64,000 nucleotides of DNA, taken from Saccharina japonica (taxonomy: Eukaryota > Sar > Phaeophyceae > Laminariales > Laminariaceae). Shown here one piece after another: positions 1 through 9,409 of this stretch. The position numbers and the translations under genes were made by a program. The DNA lies in NCBI GenBank assembly GCA_008828725.1, contig MEHQ01002038.1, positions 746,208-810,207 on the forward strand, given 5' to 3'. Below the pieces are notes generated by a model that searched no databases, was not told the origin of the DNA, and saw only the letters and a list, made by a program, of their open reading frames with translations. Positions within the stretch are counted from its first letter, which is position 1. Each line of letters opens with the position of its first letter.

Positions 1-604
1 GGGGGTTGCGAGGGTTTTTGGGCAAACCACTCCGGCCCTTCATTGGTTTCGGAGCCCCCCCCCCCCCCCCCCAGTTAGTTTTTCTAACATCTCAGGACAG
101 CAGGTTAGGATTTAGATGATCTGCTGTAGGTGGCGGTCTATCTGTTCGAGGTGGGGTTAGCTCGTAAACACTGGTTCTTCACAAGTTGACTTCTAGTCGT
201 TTTATTTTAACCTTTCTTCCCTTCCCCCTGCTGCCCTCGCTCCCAACCCCCCGTTTGTATTTTTGTTCGCCTTCACTCCACTTCCTGCAAAAAAAAAAAC
301 ATGGGTTGCATCCAAAAAATTATTCGGATTTAAATGATTGGGTTTTTAACATCGGATTGAAATCGGATTTTAAACTCGGAACAATACCTGGCGAAAACAT
401 GGGCTTCAAATCGGACGGGTGTGTTTCGGGTTATTGCCTCGGATTTAAATCGGACACGCGATCGGATTTCTGAAATCGGATCGAAATCGGATCGAAATCG
501 AATATATATATATATATCATTTTCGGACGAATATTTCGGGCGGAAATTCGGTGTTCGATTTTCGGTTGGTTGTTGTTTTATGTATATAGCCATTCGGAGA
601 GGCT
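1..604. other. Upstream region of the first gene
   Basis: No gene is seen here. A C homopolymer lies near 54-73. From about 330 to 505 there is a degenerate array built on the unit AAATCGGAT, followed by a short AT dinucleotide run near 502-516. This is presumably the 5' flank or 5' UTR of the gene that starts at 605; no core promoter element could be assigned. Confidence 0.5.
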
Positions 605-723
605 ATGCCGCTACGACGGTACACCTCTCACGACGCGTACGACGAGACTCTAATCGGGCAGCACCAGCAGCAGCGGCACCTCATTCACCAACAGCAGCAG
701 CAGCAGCAGCTACTTCTGCAGCA

Positions 724-795
<72 letters not shown>

Positions 796-1711
796 CTCGA
801 ACAGACTGAGGGGGGCTGCTGGGGGACCACCATCATCAGCGGCAGCAGCAGCAGCGGCGGCGGCAGCAGCGGCAGCAGCAGGCGGCGGCGGCGGCGGCGG
901 CGGTGCTGGTGGTATGGCTTACCACGGCGGCGGCGCCGGCGCGAGCACGAACGACCGGGAGGTTCCCGACAGGAGCTGGTCCCGGTCAGCGCCTCTCCCG
1001 GATCAGAACAGCCCGCGCGTACCAATCGGTCACGGGATCGGTCACGGGACGGGTCACGGGACCGGTCACGGGACGGGTCACGGAGCCGGTCACGGGACGG
1101 GTCACGGGACCGGTCCCGGGACCGGTCACGGGATCGTTCAAGAAATGGGCCACGGAAGCGCCCACCGAATGGGAATGAGCGGCGGAACTGGGCACGCTTC
1201 GGGGGACCCTCTGGGGGGTAGCGGGCGCATGATTGGTGGGGGTGGGGGAGGCGGCGGTGGGATTGGCGTGATTGGTGCGGGTGGTGTTGGTGGCGGTGGT
1301 GGGGGGGGTGGTGGTGGGGTGGGCAGACCCGGGGCTGCTACAGAGTTTGCGGCCCCTGTTCCGAGGCACCACCGCCATCACGGTCACGGCAGCGACGTTG
1401 TGGCAGGAGGAGTTCCCGGAGGTGGAGGGGGAGGAGGAGGGAGAGGAGACAGAAGTCAGACCCCCACGGCTGGGCAAGCAGTGGGGGCTCAGGCCCATGC
1501 TCAGGCTCATGCTCAGGCTCATGCTCAGGCTCAGGCTCAAGCTGTTTCCGCAGGACTTGCGAGGGAGGGGGGTGGTGGTGGGGGTGGTGGTGGTGGGGCG
1601 CGGTGGGACCGGGACCCAGCGAGGGACACCATGGCGTTCGCGACGATGAAGTACCCCCCTGGGGTTTTCCCCCCGGGAGGCGCGTATGGAGAGGGCGCCA
1701 TCTTCGAGCAG
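605..1711 (+). CDS. Gln/Ala/Gly/His-rich protein, exon 1 of 4
   Basis: This is the first exon of an unrecognised gene and encodes residues 1-369. It starts at an ATG (MPLRRYTSHDAYDE) and ends at IFEQ before a GTGATA donor, phase 0. Nearly the whole exon is low complexity: poly-Q at about residues 22-62, poly-A, poly-G, about nine GHG(T/A/I) repeats coded by a 12-bp DNA repeat (1028-1135), more poly-G, and AQAH repeats (1487-1545). A less repetitive stretch, MAFATMKYPPGVFPPGG, ends the exon. No catalytic domain is visible; such composition is common in transcriptional or RNA-associated regulators, but that is only inference. Phase agreement with the next exons makes the model strong even though the function is unknown. 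A farther upstream start cannot be excluded. Confidence 0.75.
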
Positions 1712-2026
1712 GTGATATGTTTTTTTTGTCAGTCGTCACCCCGCCCCCGTCGGAGGTTTATTTTTCATATGTATGGAGGGGGAGGGGGGGGGGGGTACTC
1801 ATGTCGTGCACGGCCGTAGTCGTATGACCATAGACCCTCGCATCCCTACAATGCCGGGACGGGGGGGGTATACTCATGTACATGCATGGCCGTAGTCGGT
1901 ATACCATAGACCCTCACATCCCTATACATATATATATATATTCAATACCAAGCCGGAGCACGCCTGCTGGGGGAACGGTTCGAGCAGGTGATAATATTTC
2001 TCGTCTGTCCGTCACCCCCCCCCCCT

Positions 2027-2079
<53 letters not shown>

Positions 2080-2380
2080 TGTTGAGCAGGCCATATGTTA
2101 CTGCCGGTGTGTCACCCGCCCGAAGTTTATCCACTCTGAGGCGGCGTGTATAGAGACGGGGTGGGGGGCGGGGCGTACTCATTTGTTGCTCGCCTTAGTC
2201 ATTTAACCTTTCGAGACGGAGCATAGAGAGGGGGGGGCGGGCGGGGGGGGCATGTTCGAGCAGGTTAGATGTTAGTGTGGGTCTGTCACTAGCTATCTGT
2301 CACCCGCCCGTGGCTATTTTTTTTCCGGGAGGCGTGTTTGTGGAGGGGGTGCCTTTTTTGAGCAGGCGGGGTGATATTGT
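1700..2380 (+). repeat. Degenerate tandem copies of the exon 1 / donor junction
   Basis: The junction TTCGAGCAGGTGATATGT at 1704 recurs in decayed form near 1978, 2078, 2251 and 2358. Each copy is followed by a TCGTCTGTC.GTCACCCGCCC-like tract, and some are preceded by a GGGAGGCGTGTNTGGAG-like tract. Spacing is irregular because family B copies and G runs are inserted between them. Confidence 0.55.
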
Positions 2381-3045
2381 CGTGCTGTCTTTTCCCCTAC
2401 CTTCCCCTCTACCCACCGCGGTCTTACGACTACGGCCAATCACACCTGGTTGGTGAAAACCTTACGTGCTCCGTCCCGGCATTGTAGGGATGCCAGGGTC
2501 TATGGTCATGCGACTACGGCCGTTTACGACTTGAGCCCTCGCCCTCCGTGCGACTCGCCCAATACCTCACGGCGCTTCGCGCTTGGTGCAAGCAATGTCT
2601 GCCTGGTTGCGGAAAACCCAACGTGCTCCGTCCCGGCATGGTAGGGATGCGATGGTCTGTGGTCATACGACTACGGCCGTGCACGACATGAGTGCTCCGT
2701 CCCGGCATGGTAGGGCATGCGAGGGTCTATGGTCATACGACTACGGCCATGCATGAAAATGAAGTACACCCCGCCCTCGCCCTCCCCTAACGCGCAGTCG
2801 TCCATACGCAAGAAAGTTCGCCTCACAGGCGATTTCTCTAGTAGGGTGCAGCTGCTGCATCCCTTGATGCGACTCGCCCAACACCTCACGTGGCGCCGTC
2901 GCGCCTGGCGCAAGCAATCGATGACTGCCTGGCCGATGACAACCCGACTTTTGCTCCCTTCCCGGCATCAGCATGTGGGGATAGGGATGCGAGGGTCTGT
3001 TGTGGTCACGTGATTACGGCCATGCATGAATATGAAGTACGTCCA
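1797..3045. repeat. Cluster of family B dispersed repeats
   Basis: Two inverted copies lie at about 1797-1865 and 1868-1925. Direct copies follow at about 2420-2540, 2555-2690, 2690-2775 and 2855-3045. The shared core reads CCCGGCATTGTAGGGATGCG, then a segment with GGTCTATGGTCATACGAC and TACGGCC. It ends in one of two tails (GCACGACATGAGTAC or GCATGAAAATGAAGTAC) and commonly a C run. Longer copies add an upstream part with GGCGCTTCGCGCTTGGTGCA. Confidence 0.8.
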
Positions 3046-3170
3046 CCCCCCCCCCCACCCCTTGTCCTCTCCCTTTCACCCCTTCTTTGTTTCGTTGGTG
3101 AAGTCCGCCCCCCCCCCCCCCCCCACCCCTTGTCCTCTCCCTTTCACCCCTTCTTTGTTTCGTTGGTGAA
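3041..3170 (+). repeat. Two-copy 65-bp tandem repeat
   Basis: A unit made of a C run followed by ACCCCTTGTCCTCTCCCTTT and ending TTTCGTTGGTGAAG occurs twice in tandem within intron 1 of the first gene. Confidence 0.7.
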
Positions 3171-3234
3171 GGTTGCTCTGAGGGATGGGGGGCGGAGGGG
3201 GGTTGCGAGGGCTGGGAGCGATCTCCACCTTCAG

Positions 3235-3325
3235 CAGCAGCAGCAGCAACAGCAGCAGCAGATGACGCACTCCCAGAGCCATGGGATGCTCTCTGGAGCT
3301 GGGGTGGGGGGCGTTAGCTCTCGAG
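3235..3325 (+). CDS. Gln/Ala/Gly/His-rich protein, exon 2 of 4
   Basis: This 91-nt exon lies between an acceptor CCACCTTCAG and a donor GAG/GTAGGT. It continues the frame from exon 1 in phase 0 and leaves one base for the next exon. It encodes a short poly-Q run, then MTHSQSHGMLSGAGVGGVSSR. The CAG repeats at the acceptor make the exact start ambiguous by multiples of 3 nt. The call rests on phase matching at both sides and on composition like exons 1 and 4. Confidence 0.6.
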
Positions 3326-3480
3326 GTAGGTGGCGCTCGGGTTTGTGTCGCTGGTACGGGCAGTGGTGGTAGGGGTGGTGGTGGTGGTGGTGGTGGTGGG
3401 TTGTTGTTGTCATGGGGGTGGCCGTCGTGCTACGTAGATGCTAGTGGCGGTGGTGGTCCAGTAGTGTTGATGGTGGTCCA

Positions 3481-3561
3481 GTCTTGTTGTTTTTGTTGTT
3501 GTTGTTGTTGTTGTTGCTGTTGTTGTTTCAGTTGTTGTTGTTGTTGTTGTTGCTGTTGTTA
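3481..3561 (+). repeat. TTG microsatellite in intron 2
   Basis: An interrupted run of TTG triplets lies downstream of a GGT-rich tract (3362-3400). It is intronic by the model given here. Confidence 0.8.
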
Positions 3562-3799
3562 CCGTTTTTAGTTTCACGTATTTTGGGACAAACTACCTAA
3601 AATTACTGCGAGATAGGTTTTTTAGCTATAAACGGGTTAAGCTCACCACAATTTTCCGTGACGTAAAATACGCGCCGTGTGTGTCCATTGAACACGTCGC
3701 TCCCGTTGCTATGACCACGGGCGGGTGCGCATGGTGCTGTTGGCGGTATGGTAGTGGTGGTAGCGGTGGTAGCGGTTGTAACACGAGCTAGAGCATACA

Positions 3800-4285
3800 G
3801 ATCAGGAACCTATCTTCCCAGAAGGGTCTACTGTAGATCATGAAGTGGCAATTCATCGGTAATCATAAATATATCTTCCCAGAAGGATCTAGATAGTGAA
3901 ACGGTGAGTCGATCGATGATCAGGAACCTATCTTCCCTTGAGGATCTAAATCCTAACGTGAGAATCGGTCGATGCTCAGGAACCCATCTTCCCTTAAGAA
4001 TCTAGAATCTTGAAAGTTGGAACCGATCGATGATTCAGGAACCGATCCTCCTACAATGACCTATTCATAGATCATGGAAGTGGGGATTGATCGGTGATCT
4101 GTCTTGATCTGTCTAGCTCGTGAAGGAGGCATCGATCGATGATCAGGAACCACTATCTGCCCTTATATAGGATCTAGCTCATGAAGTGGGCATGGGTCGA
4201 TGATCAGGAACCAATATCTCCTTGAGGATCTACGGTAGATTCTAACGTGATATACATGAGCAATCAATGATCAGGAACTCGGAAT
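3800..4285 (+). repeat. Minisatellite, degenerate ~65-75-bp unit
   Basis: About seven decayed copies share AGGAACCTATCTTCCC, then GAGGATCTAGATC, then GATCGATGATC. The array lies in intron 2 and runs into a short GATCTGTGT array (about 4297-4345) that ends just before the exon 3 acceptor. Confidence 0.75.
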
Positions 4286-4356
4286 TGATGGATGATCTGC
4301 CTGATCTGTGTGATCTGTGTGATCTGTGTGATCTATCTGATCTGTGTATTTTTCAG

Positions 4357-4511
4357 GTCTTCTTCACCGCCCACCGAGCGGCACTCGGAGCAACGAGACG
4401 AGTCCCGTCATCACGTCCCACCCGTCCAGCGTGTCCGGCGGCAGCCCCTCCATGATGGCCAGACAGGGAAGCCCGGTCGGGAGCAGCACCGGGGGCGGCA
4501 GGGGCACACCG
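4357..4511 (+). CDS. Gln/Ala/Gly/His-rich protein, exon 3 of 4
   Basis: This 155-nt exon is bounded by TTTTTCAG and CACCG/GTGAGT. Joined to exon 2 in phase 1 it reads GLLHRPPSGTRSNETSP, then a Ser/Pro/Gly-rich stretch with SPSMMARQGSPVG, and ends GGGRGTP in phase 0. The segment is Ser/Thr-Pro rich, as in disordered regulatory proteins with phosphorylation sites, but no named domain is seen. The following 4.5-5.1 kb is GGT/G-rich intron. Confidence 0.65.
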
Positions 4512-4659
4512 GTGAGTCAGAAACTTGTGGTGGTGGTGGTGGTGGTGGTGGTGGTGGTGGCGGTGGCGGTGGCGGTGGTGGTGGTGGTGGTGGTGGTGGT
4601 GGTGAGGGAGGGGGTTGTGGGTGGTTGAGGTGGTGGTGGTGGGCGTAGGGGAGGGGGGG

Positions 4660-4932
4660 ACGCGTGCTACGATAGAGGTATACCGTTTTTTGGCTGGAGC
4701 TTTTTTGGAATGATGGCGCTCCTTAACCCATTTTTTTTTTCTCCAAAATCGTCGGAATTTCATGATTTTGTTGCAATATATTTCGTTGTATACTCAGGCC
4801 ATGGGGCTGAGAATACTCGTCGGGCAATATTCGTTGTTTTCCTCCCAAAATCAGTTTTTTGGACGAGATAGAGAGCTTCTCAAGTGACCACCCTTATGAG
4901 GCAAAAACACGGTGCTTACACCTCTACCGTCG
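4660..4932 (+). mobile_element. Family A MITE-like element, diverged subfamily
   Basis: It starts GACGCGTGCTACGATAGAGG and ends with a near-complementary ACACCTCTACCGTCGG. The internal landmarks GGCGCTCCTTAACCC and AAATCGTCGGAATTTCATG match other family A copies. It sits in intron 3 of the first gene. It is non-coding and presumably non-autonomous. Confidence 0.65.
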
Positions 4933-5009
4933 GTGTACTTATTTGTTGCTTGCCCTAGTCTTTTGACCATTGACCACGCATCCCTTTCGAGACGGAGCAT
5001 CGTTCCTAC

Positions 5010-5095
5010 TTGTATTAGACGTGGGGGTGGTGGTAGTAGTGGTGGTGGTGGTGGTGGTGTTGATGTTGGCTTTGGTGGCGATGGTGGTCATTGCG

Positions 5096-5140
<45 letters not shown>

Positions 5141-5143
5141 GGN
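5010..5143 (+). repeat. GGT microsatellite and G homopolymer at an assembly join
   Basis: A GGT-rich tract is followed by an almost pure G run of about 40 bases from 5098 and a single N at 5143. Sequence character changes abruptly after the N, so this is an assembly join. Confidence 0.8.
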
Positions 5144-6410
5144 TCGCGAAGAAGACCAAAGTAGCCAGCGCGCCTGCGCTGACTGCTTAAACTTTGTTGT
5201 TCGCAAATGCAGCAACTTCAGGTCACTACACCAAAAATGCTCGAAATCCCTGCACGAACTTGCCCTGTCGATGCACGTGCGAGAATACGGCTCCAGATCA
5301 GGCAGAATTGATCGCCTTGTGGGAGGTGAACGTCTGACCGCGCCGTGAATGGATCCGCGACTGATATCACGCTCGGCTGGTTCAGGGCGGGAGTCGAACT
5401 CTTCTTGCTTTGGGACTGAAGAATGGGGTCATTATGGCCAGCGTTATGATTGGCTTCGACGGGCACAGGGGAGGGTCTATTATACTTTGCGTTTGATGCA
5501 GACTTACCGCCGGGGGCGCGGTCATGCGAGAATTGATGATCGAAGCGAGGAATGGCTGCGAGACAAAAGCACCAAAATTCAACTGATGGCTGCGCTCTCG
5601 ACAACGCGAATGCGGAAAAAATTTATTCTGAACTTGGTAGAGGTGCAGGCCGTCACGTACTCGGCAAACGCCTCGATGAGGATGCTGCAGGACAGAAGTT
5701 CATAAACGCTTAGCGCGAGTGGCTGATTGAAGTGGCTTAATTAATACTGCGGTTTGTCTGAACCTTCAATTTGCGACTTACACGGAAACCTCAGCTTTTT
5801 GGCACCGCAGGTGGAGGCCCTGGCATTCGCTCTCGCGCCCAAAGCGACTTTAGCTGAATAAGCTCGTTCCCTCGTATCAATGGATGACAATGACCGACTT
5901 TGGGCAAATGTGCTCTTTGGTGGGTGTGCCCGTGATGAGACTGAAGAAGATGGTGCAAGCTGCCGCATCTCACACCCCGGCTGCTGCTAGAATTTACTGC
6001 GAGAACAAAACAAACGCCAAGGTGAAAAATGTAGAGTTCCCAGATTGAACTCTCGCGGCGTAGTGGCATTGTTTCGATGAAGCCCATTGTACGATATCCA
6101 TAGAGTTGCGCTTAGGCATGAGACCAGCGCAAAATAGCTGGCCATTTCTCAAGTCTCGGGAAAATCCAATATTCACAACGTTAACTGACGAGAAACAGCC
6201 CCTGCGGAGAAGAGCCATTCAAAATCGGAGACAATTGATCCAGTTCCGAAAATGGATTTGGAAGACACTGTCACCAAACCGAAGAGTAATACAGCGATGC
6301 CGCTCCAAACCCGAGCCGGACCATCTGCCAATGGTCCGGTTGGCCGATGGCTGCCTGGACGTCTTCCAAGTTCAAGTCAGTTGTGGCCATTTATTCTCGC
6401 ATCCCGATTT
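5144..6410. other. Bacterial sequence downstream of merA, not identified
   Basis: Both strands hold only short broken frames, such as a hydrophobic Ser/His-rich stretch on - at 5791-6087. No family was recognised. By position it would follow merA in the same operon or belong to the next gene, but indel density prevents a call. Confidence 0.4.
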
Positions 6411-6414
6411 CTTT

Positions 6415-7850
6415 TTATCCGGCGCAGCAAGAGAGTTTTTGACATCTTTGCCAAACTTTGTGCGCGAGCTTCAAAACCTTCGACGGTCGTGAGATACGGA
6501 ATATCGTTTCTCGCGAGATCTTTGCGGTTCATGTCGAACTGATGCATCACAGCGGTGAATACTATCCGCTCGCCCTCGGGCAATAATATGAGCGCCGAGC
6601 AGCTGATCTGTATCCGTCAGCAACAGTGTTGTCAGGCCTCTAGTGTCGCGGGCCCAAGAGCACGGTGAATTATCGAGGCCAACGATCGAGGTTTTGACAT
6701 TGCGCCCTGCTGAATGCAGCGGCTTCTGTCATGCCCACGGAGGCTCTTTGGGTCCAGTAAACACAACCGCAGGCATAGCCGACATTGTCATAGACAAGCT
6801 GTTACTGCTTCAGCGCATTTTTAGCGCGAGCTTGCCCCATAAGCGGCCATGTAGACAAACTGTCACTGCCCGTAGACGTCGCCGCCAGCGTATACGGTTC
6901 GGCCTTGTCGATTGGATACGCTACATCGATCTGACGCCGCCATTGCGCAGCATCTCGTGCGAGTTCTCAAGGGCGAGTTTAGCCGTATTTGGCCTCGCGA
7001 CCGCGTTGCGACGAGAAGCTTTTCGGCTTAACCACATGATTGCCGACACTGCTCTCGCAATGCAGCTAATGCGGCCATCGACCTTGTTCAAGTCTTTTGG
7101 TAGGCGAGCGTTGAGCAGCAATCGTCTAAAGACCTGCCGCTTCGAGTGCATCCTGCAGTGCTTCGCTACTTCCTTGCTCCATATCTGGCACGAAGCGTGA
7201 GCGGCCAGCAGATGTGACTTTGGTGCCCCATCGCGCAAACATTCTGGCCCAGTTCGAATCCAATCACGCCGCCCCCGATGACCATTCATCATTTGGACCG
7301 CTTCGAGTTCGAGCGCGCCGTGCTGTCCTATGTTCATGTGACCGGTTTTCTGATCCCCGGTATTGGCGCAGAGTTGGAATGCGAGCCTGTTGCGATAATC
7401 GTCTTTGCTAGCTAGTGATATGCGTCAGTCCATTACACCAACACGCCATTCTCGGTGAGCTGCCCCACTTCGCCTTTGCGAGCGTAGCGTTACATCGTCA
7501 TACTCGCGGCAGAAGATCAATGTCACTGTTCTGGCGCATAGTCGTGACCAGATCATCCTTGCGCCCCCTGGTCAAACTGCAGCCAATCCGCGACAGTACT
7601 TCACTGCAAAGGCCTTGAAAGGCGACTCGCCTGCCACGTGCCCCGCTGAGCGCTTCAGCGGCTCTGCATCATCGTCTTTGAAGGCACGCAGCCTACATTG
7701 ACACAGGTGCCGCCAATCATCCGTGGCCGATTAGAGCGACGCTAGCGCCGTGTCTCAGAAGCTTGTGATTGAGCGGAAATCCTGCGGAGCCAGCACCGAT
7801 CACGGCGACGTCAAATGACCGGACTTTTCTGGCGGGCAATAATCAGACAT
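6415..7850 (-). pseudogene. merA: Bacterial mercuric reductase, broken by apparent read errors
   Basis: Mercuric reductase is the cytoplasmic NADPH-dependent flavoprotein that reduces Hg(II) to volatile Hg(0). Read on - from the ATG at 7850, motifs appear in the right order: the FAD-binding start (VIGAGSAGF), the redox-active pair in GGTCVNVGCVPSK, the second nucleotide-binding fold (MVIGGGVIGFELGQ), the FAD segment with AAGDV-like spacing near 6860, the dimerisation domain (DQLLGAHIIAPEG, IPYLTTVEGFE), and the C-terminal vicinal cysteines in LSCCAG followed by a stop at 6415. The length, about 1.44 kb, fits a MerA lacking the N-terminal heavy-metal-binding domain. Motifs lie in different frames. 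The family call is firm; the exact start is less so. Confidence 0.85.
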
Positions 7851-7854
7851 TTTT

Positions 7855-8010
7855 GATTTTCTTTCGGATTGAGGGCGCGGTTTCTGGCGCGCCAGATCCG
7901 CGTAAAGAGTCAGCAATAGGAACAGCCAAGCATTCGGACAGAAAACATAGCGAGGTAGGCCGGCTTAAGCCGACAGACCACCGCGCCGACCATCAACGAG
8001 TATAGGTGTG
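7855..8010 (-). pseudogene. Possible small mercury-transport membrane protein (MerF/MerC type) end
   Basis: Immediately upstream of merA on the same strand a short frame contains LFLLLTLYADLARQKPRP, a hydrophobic segment followed by basic residues. Its position between merP and merA and its hydrophobicity fit MerF or MerC, small inner-membrane Hg(II) carriers. Only the end is visible because the GC-run artefact at 8038-8137 interrupts the region. This is inference from context. Confidence 0.3.
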
Positions 8011-8037
8011 AAGCAGCCAAAGCCGCAATTACGGCGG

Positions 8038-8137
8038 CGCGGCGGGGGGCGGCGGGGGGGGGGGGGGGGGGGCGGGGCGGGCGGGGGGCGGGGGCGCGGG
8101 GCCCGGGGGCGGCGGCGGGCGGGGGGGCGGGGCTCCC
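8038..8137. other. G/C-only low-complexity tract, probable sequencing artefact
   Basis: About 100 bases are almost entirely G and C with long G runs, unlike the bacterial sequence on either side. It falls between merP and merA and carries no readable gene. It is best seen as a corrupted stretch of the same noisy read. Confidence 0.65.
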
Positions 8138-8174
8138 AATAAGCCGACCTAGAAGAGAAATATGAGCCGCAACA

Positions 8175-8510
8175 CTAGCCGTCTATGAGTTGCTGGATAT
8201 CATTTCCAGTCGGCGCTGCTTGCTATGTCCAGCAGTTCGTCGCAAGCGCTGCGGTCGTACTCCACGGTCGCAGTCTTAGTTTTGTAATCAACCTCGGACC
8301 GAGTGGCGCCGGACGCGTTTCCATCGCTTTGCACAGTGATTGGGCACGTTGCCACAGGTCATATTTTCGATCGCGAACCAGCCGTTTCCAACGCCGCGGG
8401 AGATTCGACTCGATAGCACGTTTGGCGTGCCTTCAGCATCGGCCCTGTGCGCTGCCTGCACAACGCAACGGTTGCTCAAACGTTCAACGAGGGCGGCGCT
8501 TAGAAGTATT
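8175..8510 (-). pseudogene. merP: Bacterial periplasmic mercury-binding protein, broken by apparent read errors
   Basis: MerP is a small periplasmic protein that captures Hg(II) through two cysteines and passes it to MerT. On - the sequence shows FAIENMTCG followed by a CP-like position (the GMTCxxC metal site of the heavy-metal-associated fold, second Cys frame-shifted), then TKTATVEYDRSACDE, which is the usual second half of the fold. It lies between merT and merA in the classical order. The expected N-terminal signal peptide is not readable. The family assignment is good; the ends are approximate. Confidence 0.75.
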
Positions 8511-8514
8511 TGTC

Positions 8515-8955
8515 TGACAAATGGACATAGTAGTTATTCCTTCGTGGTTTTAGTATAAAAATGAGGCCAATAATCGATTGTGGCGCGGCGAGCACCAGAT
8601 TGCTGCGAGCCAGAGCGCGTCTAGTCAATCGAGAGGACTTCAGTCGCGCGCCAGTAGCTGTTCGTCGCGCAGGGCTCCGGCTTTCTGAAATAGACGTTAC
8701 AGAATCCATACCCAATTAACGGCAACGCGACGGCGATGAACCACGTCTTATAGGGCTCTAGCCGTAAGCGCATCTATCCAGGTCCCTGTTACGCCAAGCG
8801 ATACAAGAGCAAGCGGAAGCAGCAGCACGACGAAGCCAAACACTGGCTCGATCAAGCACGCCAGCCACCCAGCCCAATTCTTCCGTCATCCCTCGGAGAT
8901 CGAAAATATTGGGTGTTTCGCGTATATGTTGTCTTCGATTTCTCCGTGTCACTGT
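8515..8955 (-). pseudogene. merT: Bacterial mercuric ion transporter, broken by apparent read errors
   Basis: MerT is an inner-membrane protein that imports Hg(II) for reduction by MerA. On - the region shows a hydrophobic LLPLALVSLGVTGTWIDALT, then in another frame LEPYKTWFIAVAL, GYGFCNVYFRKPEPCA and TNSYWRATEVL. These match the conserved 'LTALEPYKPWF ... VYFR' core and the Cys-containing cytoplasmic loop of MerT. It is the first gene of the - strand operon, directly downstream of the operator at 8961-8990. The ends are approximate. Confidence 0.75.
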
Positions 8956-8960
8956 CGAAT

Positions 8961-8990
8961 GTAACCTCTTGTAGTTCTACAGGGCAAGGG
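8961..8990 (-). promoter_or_regulatory. MerR-type operator/promoter between merR and merTPA
   Basis: Between the divergent merR and merT lies CTTGTAGTTCTACAGG, an imperfect dyad. On - it sits between a -35-like TTGCCC and a -10-like TACATT separated by about 18 bases. An over-long spacer with a dyad inside it is the hallmark of promoters untwisted by MerR-family activators. The position in the intergenic gap supports the call. Base errors in this stretch could alter the exact sequence. Confidence 0.6.
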
Positions 8991-9011
8991 TATATTCATT
9001 TTGTCGTTCAC

Positions 9012-9405
9012 GGTTGAGAGATCACATAAGCGAGCGTAACTCGCTCGGCGTTCAGGCACTTGCAATCTGCGAAACAATCCGCCATTATGAATCGATCATC
9101 CCTGATGCCTGAACCCGATGCGTTCTGAGAGCGGGCATCGCCTTCTATGGAGGATGGACCAGTCTGCGGCTGATGTTCATTCTCCGCCAGCCGGGAACAG
9201 GCTTCTCCATTGCGGAACTCGGAGCCTTGTTATCACTGGTAGATTCGGCGATTATTCTTGTGGAGGAGTTACACGCTTACAGCGAGCACTTAGATTCGCG
9301 TGACTTTAAGAAGATTGCCGGATGAAACGCCTACAGCGACGCTGAAGCCATTTCATCGGAATGCTCAAAGGGAGATACGCGGAATTGTCCAAATGACGCG
9401 CTGGT
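9012..9405 (+). pseudogene. merR: Bacterial mercury-responsive regulator, broken by apparent read errors
   Basis: MerR represses, and with Hg(II) activates, the divergent mer operon. On + the pieces run in order: a helix-turn-helix/wing part (ICETIRHYESI), then SESGHRLL, a linker with AELGALLSLVDSGDYSC, and a C-terminal AISSECSKGDTRNCP. The Cys in DSGDYSC and the CSKGDxxxC pair correspond to the three Hg(II)-binding cysteines of MerR, all present. Its head-to-head arrangement with merT is the standard layout. Frame changes interrupt it as for its neighbours. Confidence 0.8.
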
Positions 9406-9409
9406 GAAT

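Noticed and set aside
6643-7200. 185-residue + frame in the bacterial block
   Set aside because: It lies opposite merA motifs on - and has no family features.
7240-7275. tRNA-like TTCGAATCC sequence
   Set aside because: It is part of merA (coding GFELGQ on -) and has no cloverleaf around it. A similar AGTTCGACTCCC at about 5392 on - also lacks one.
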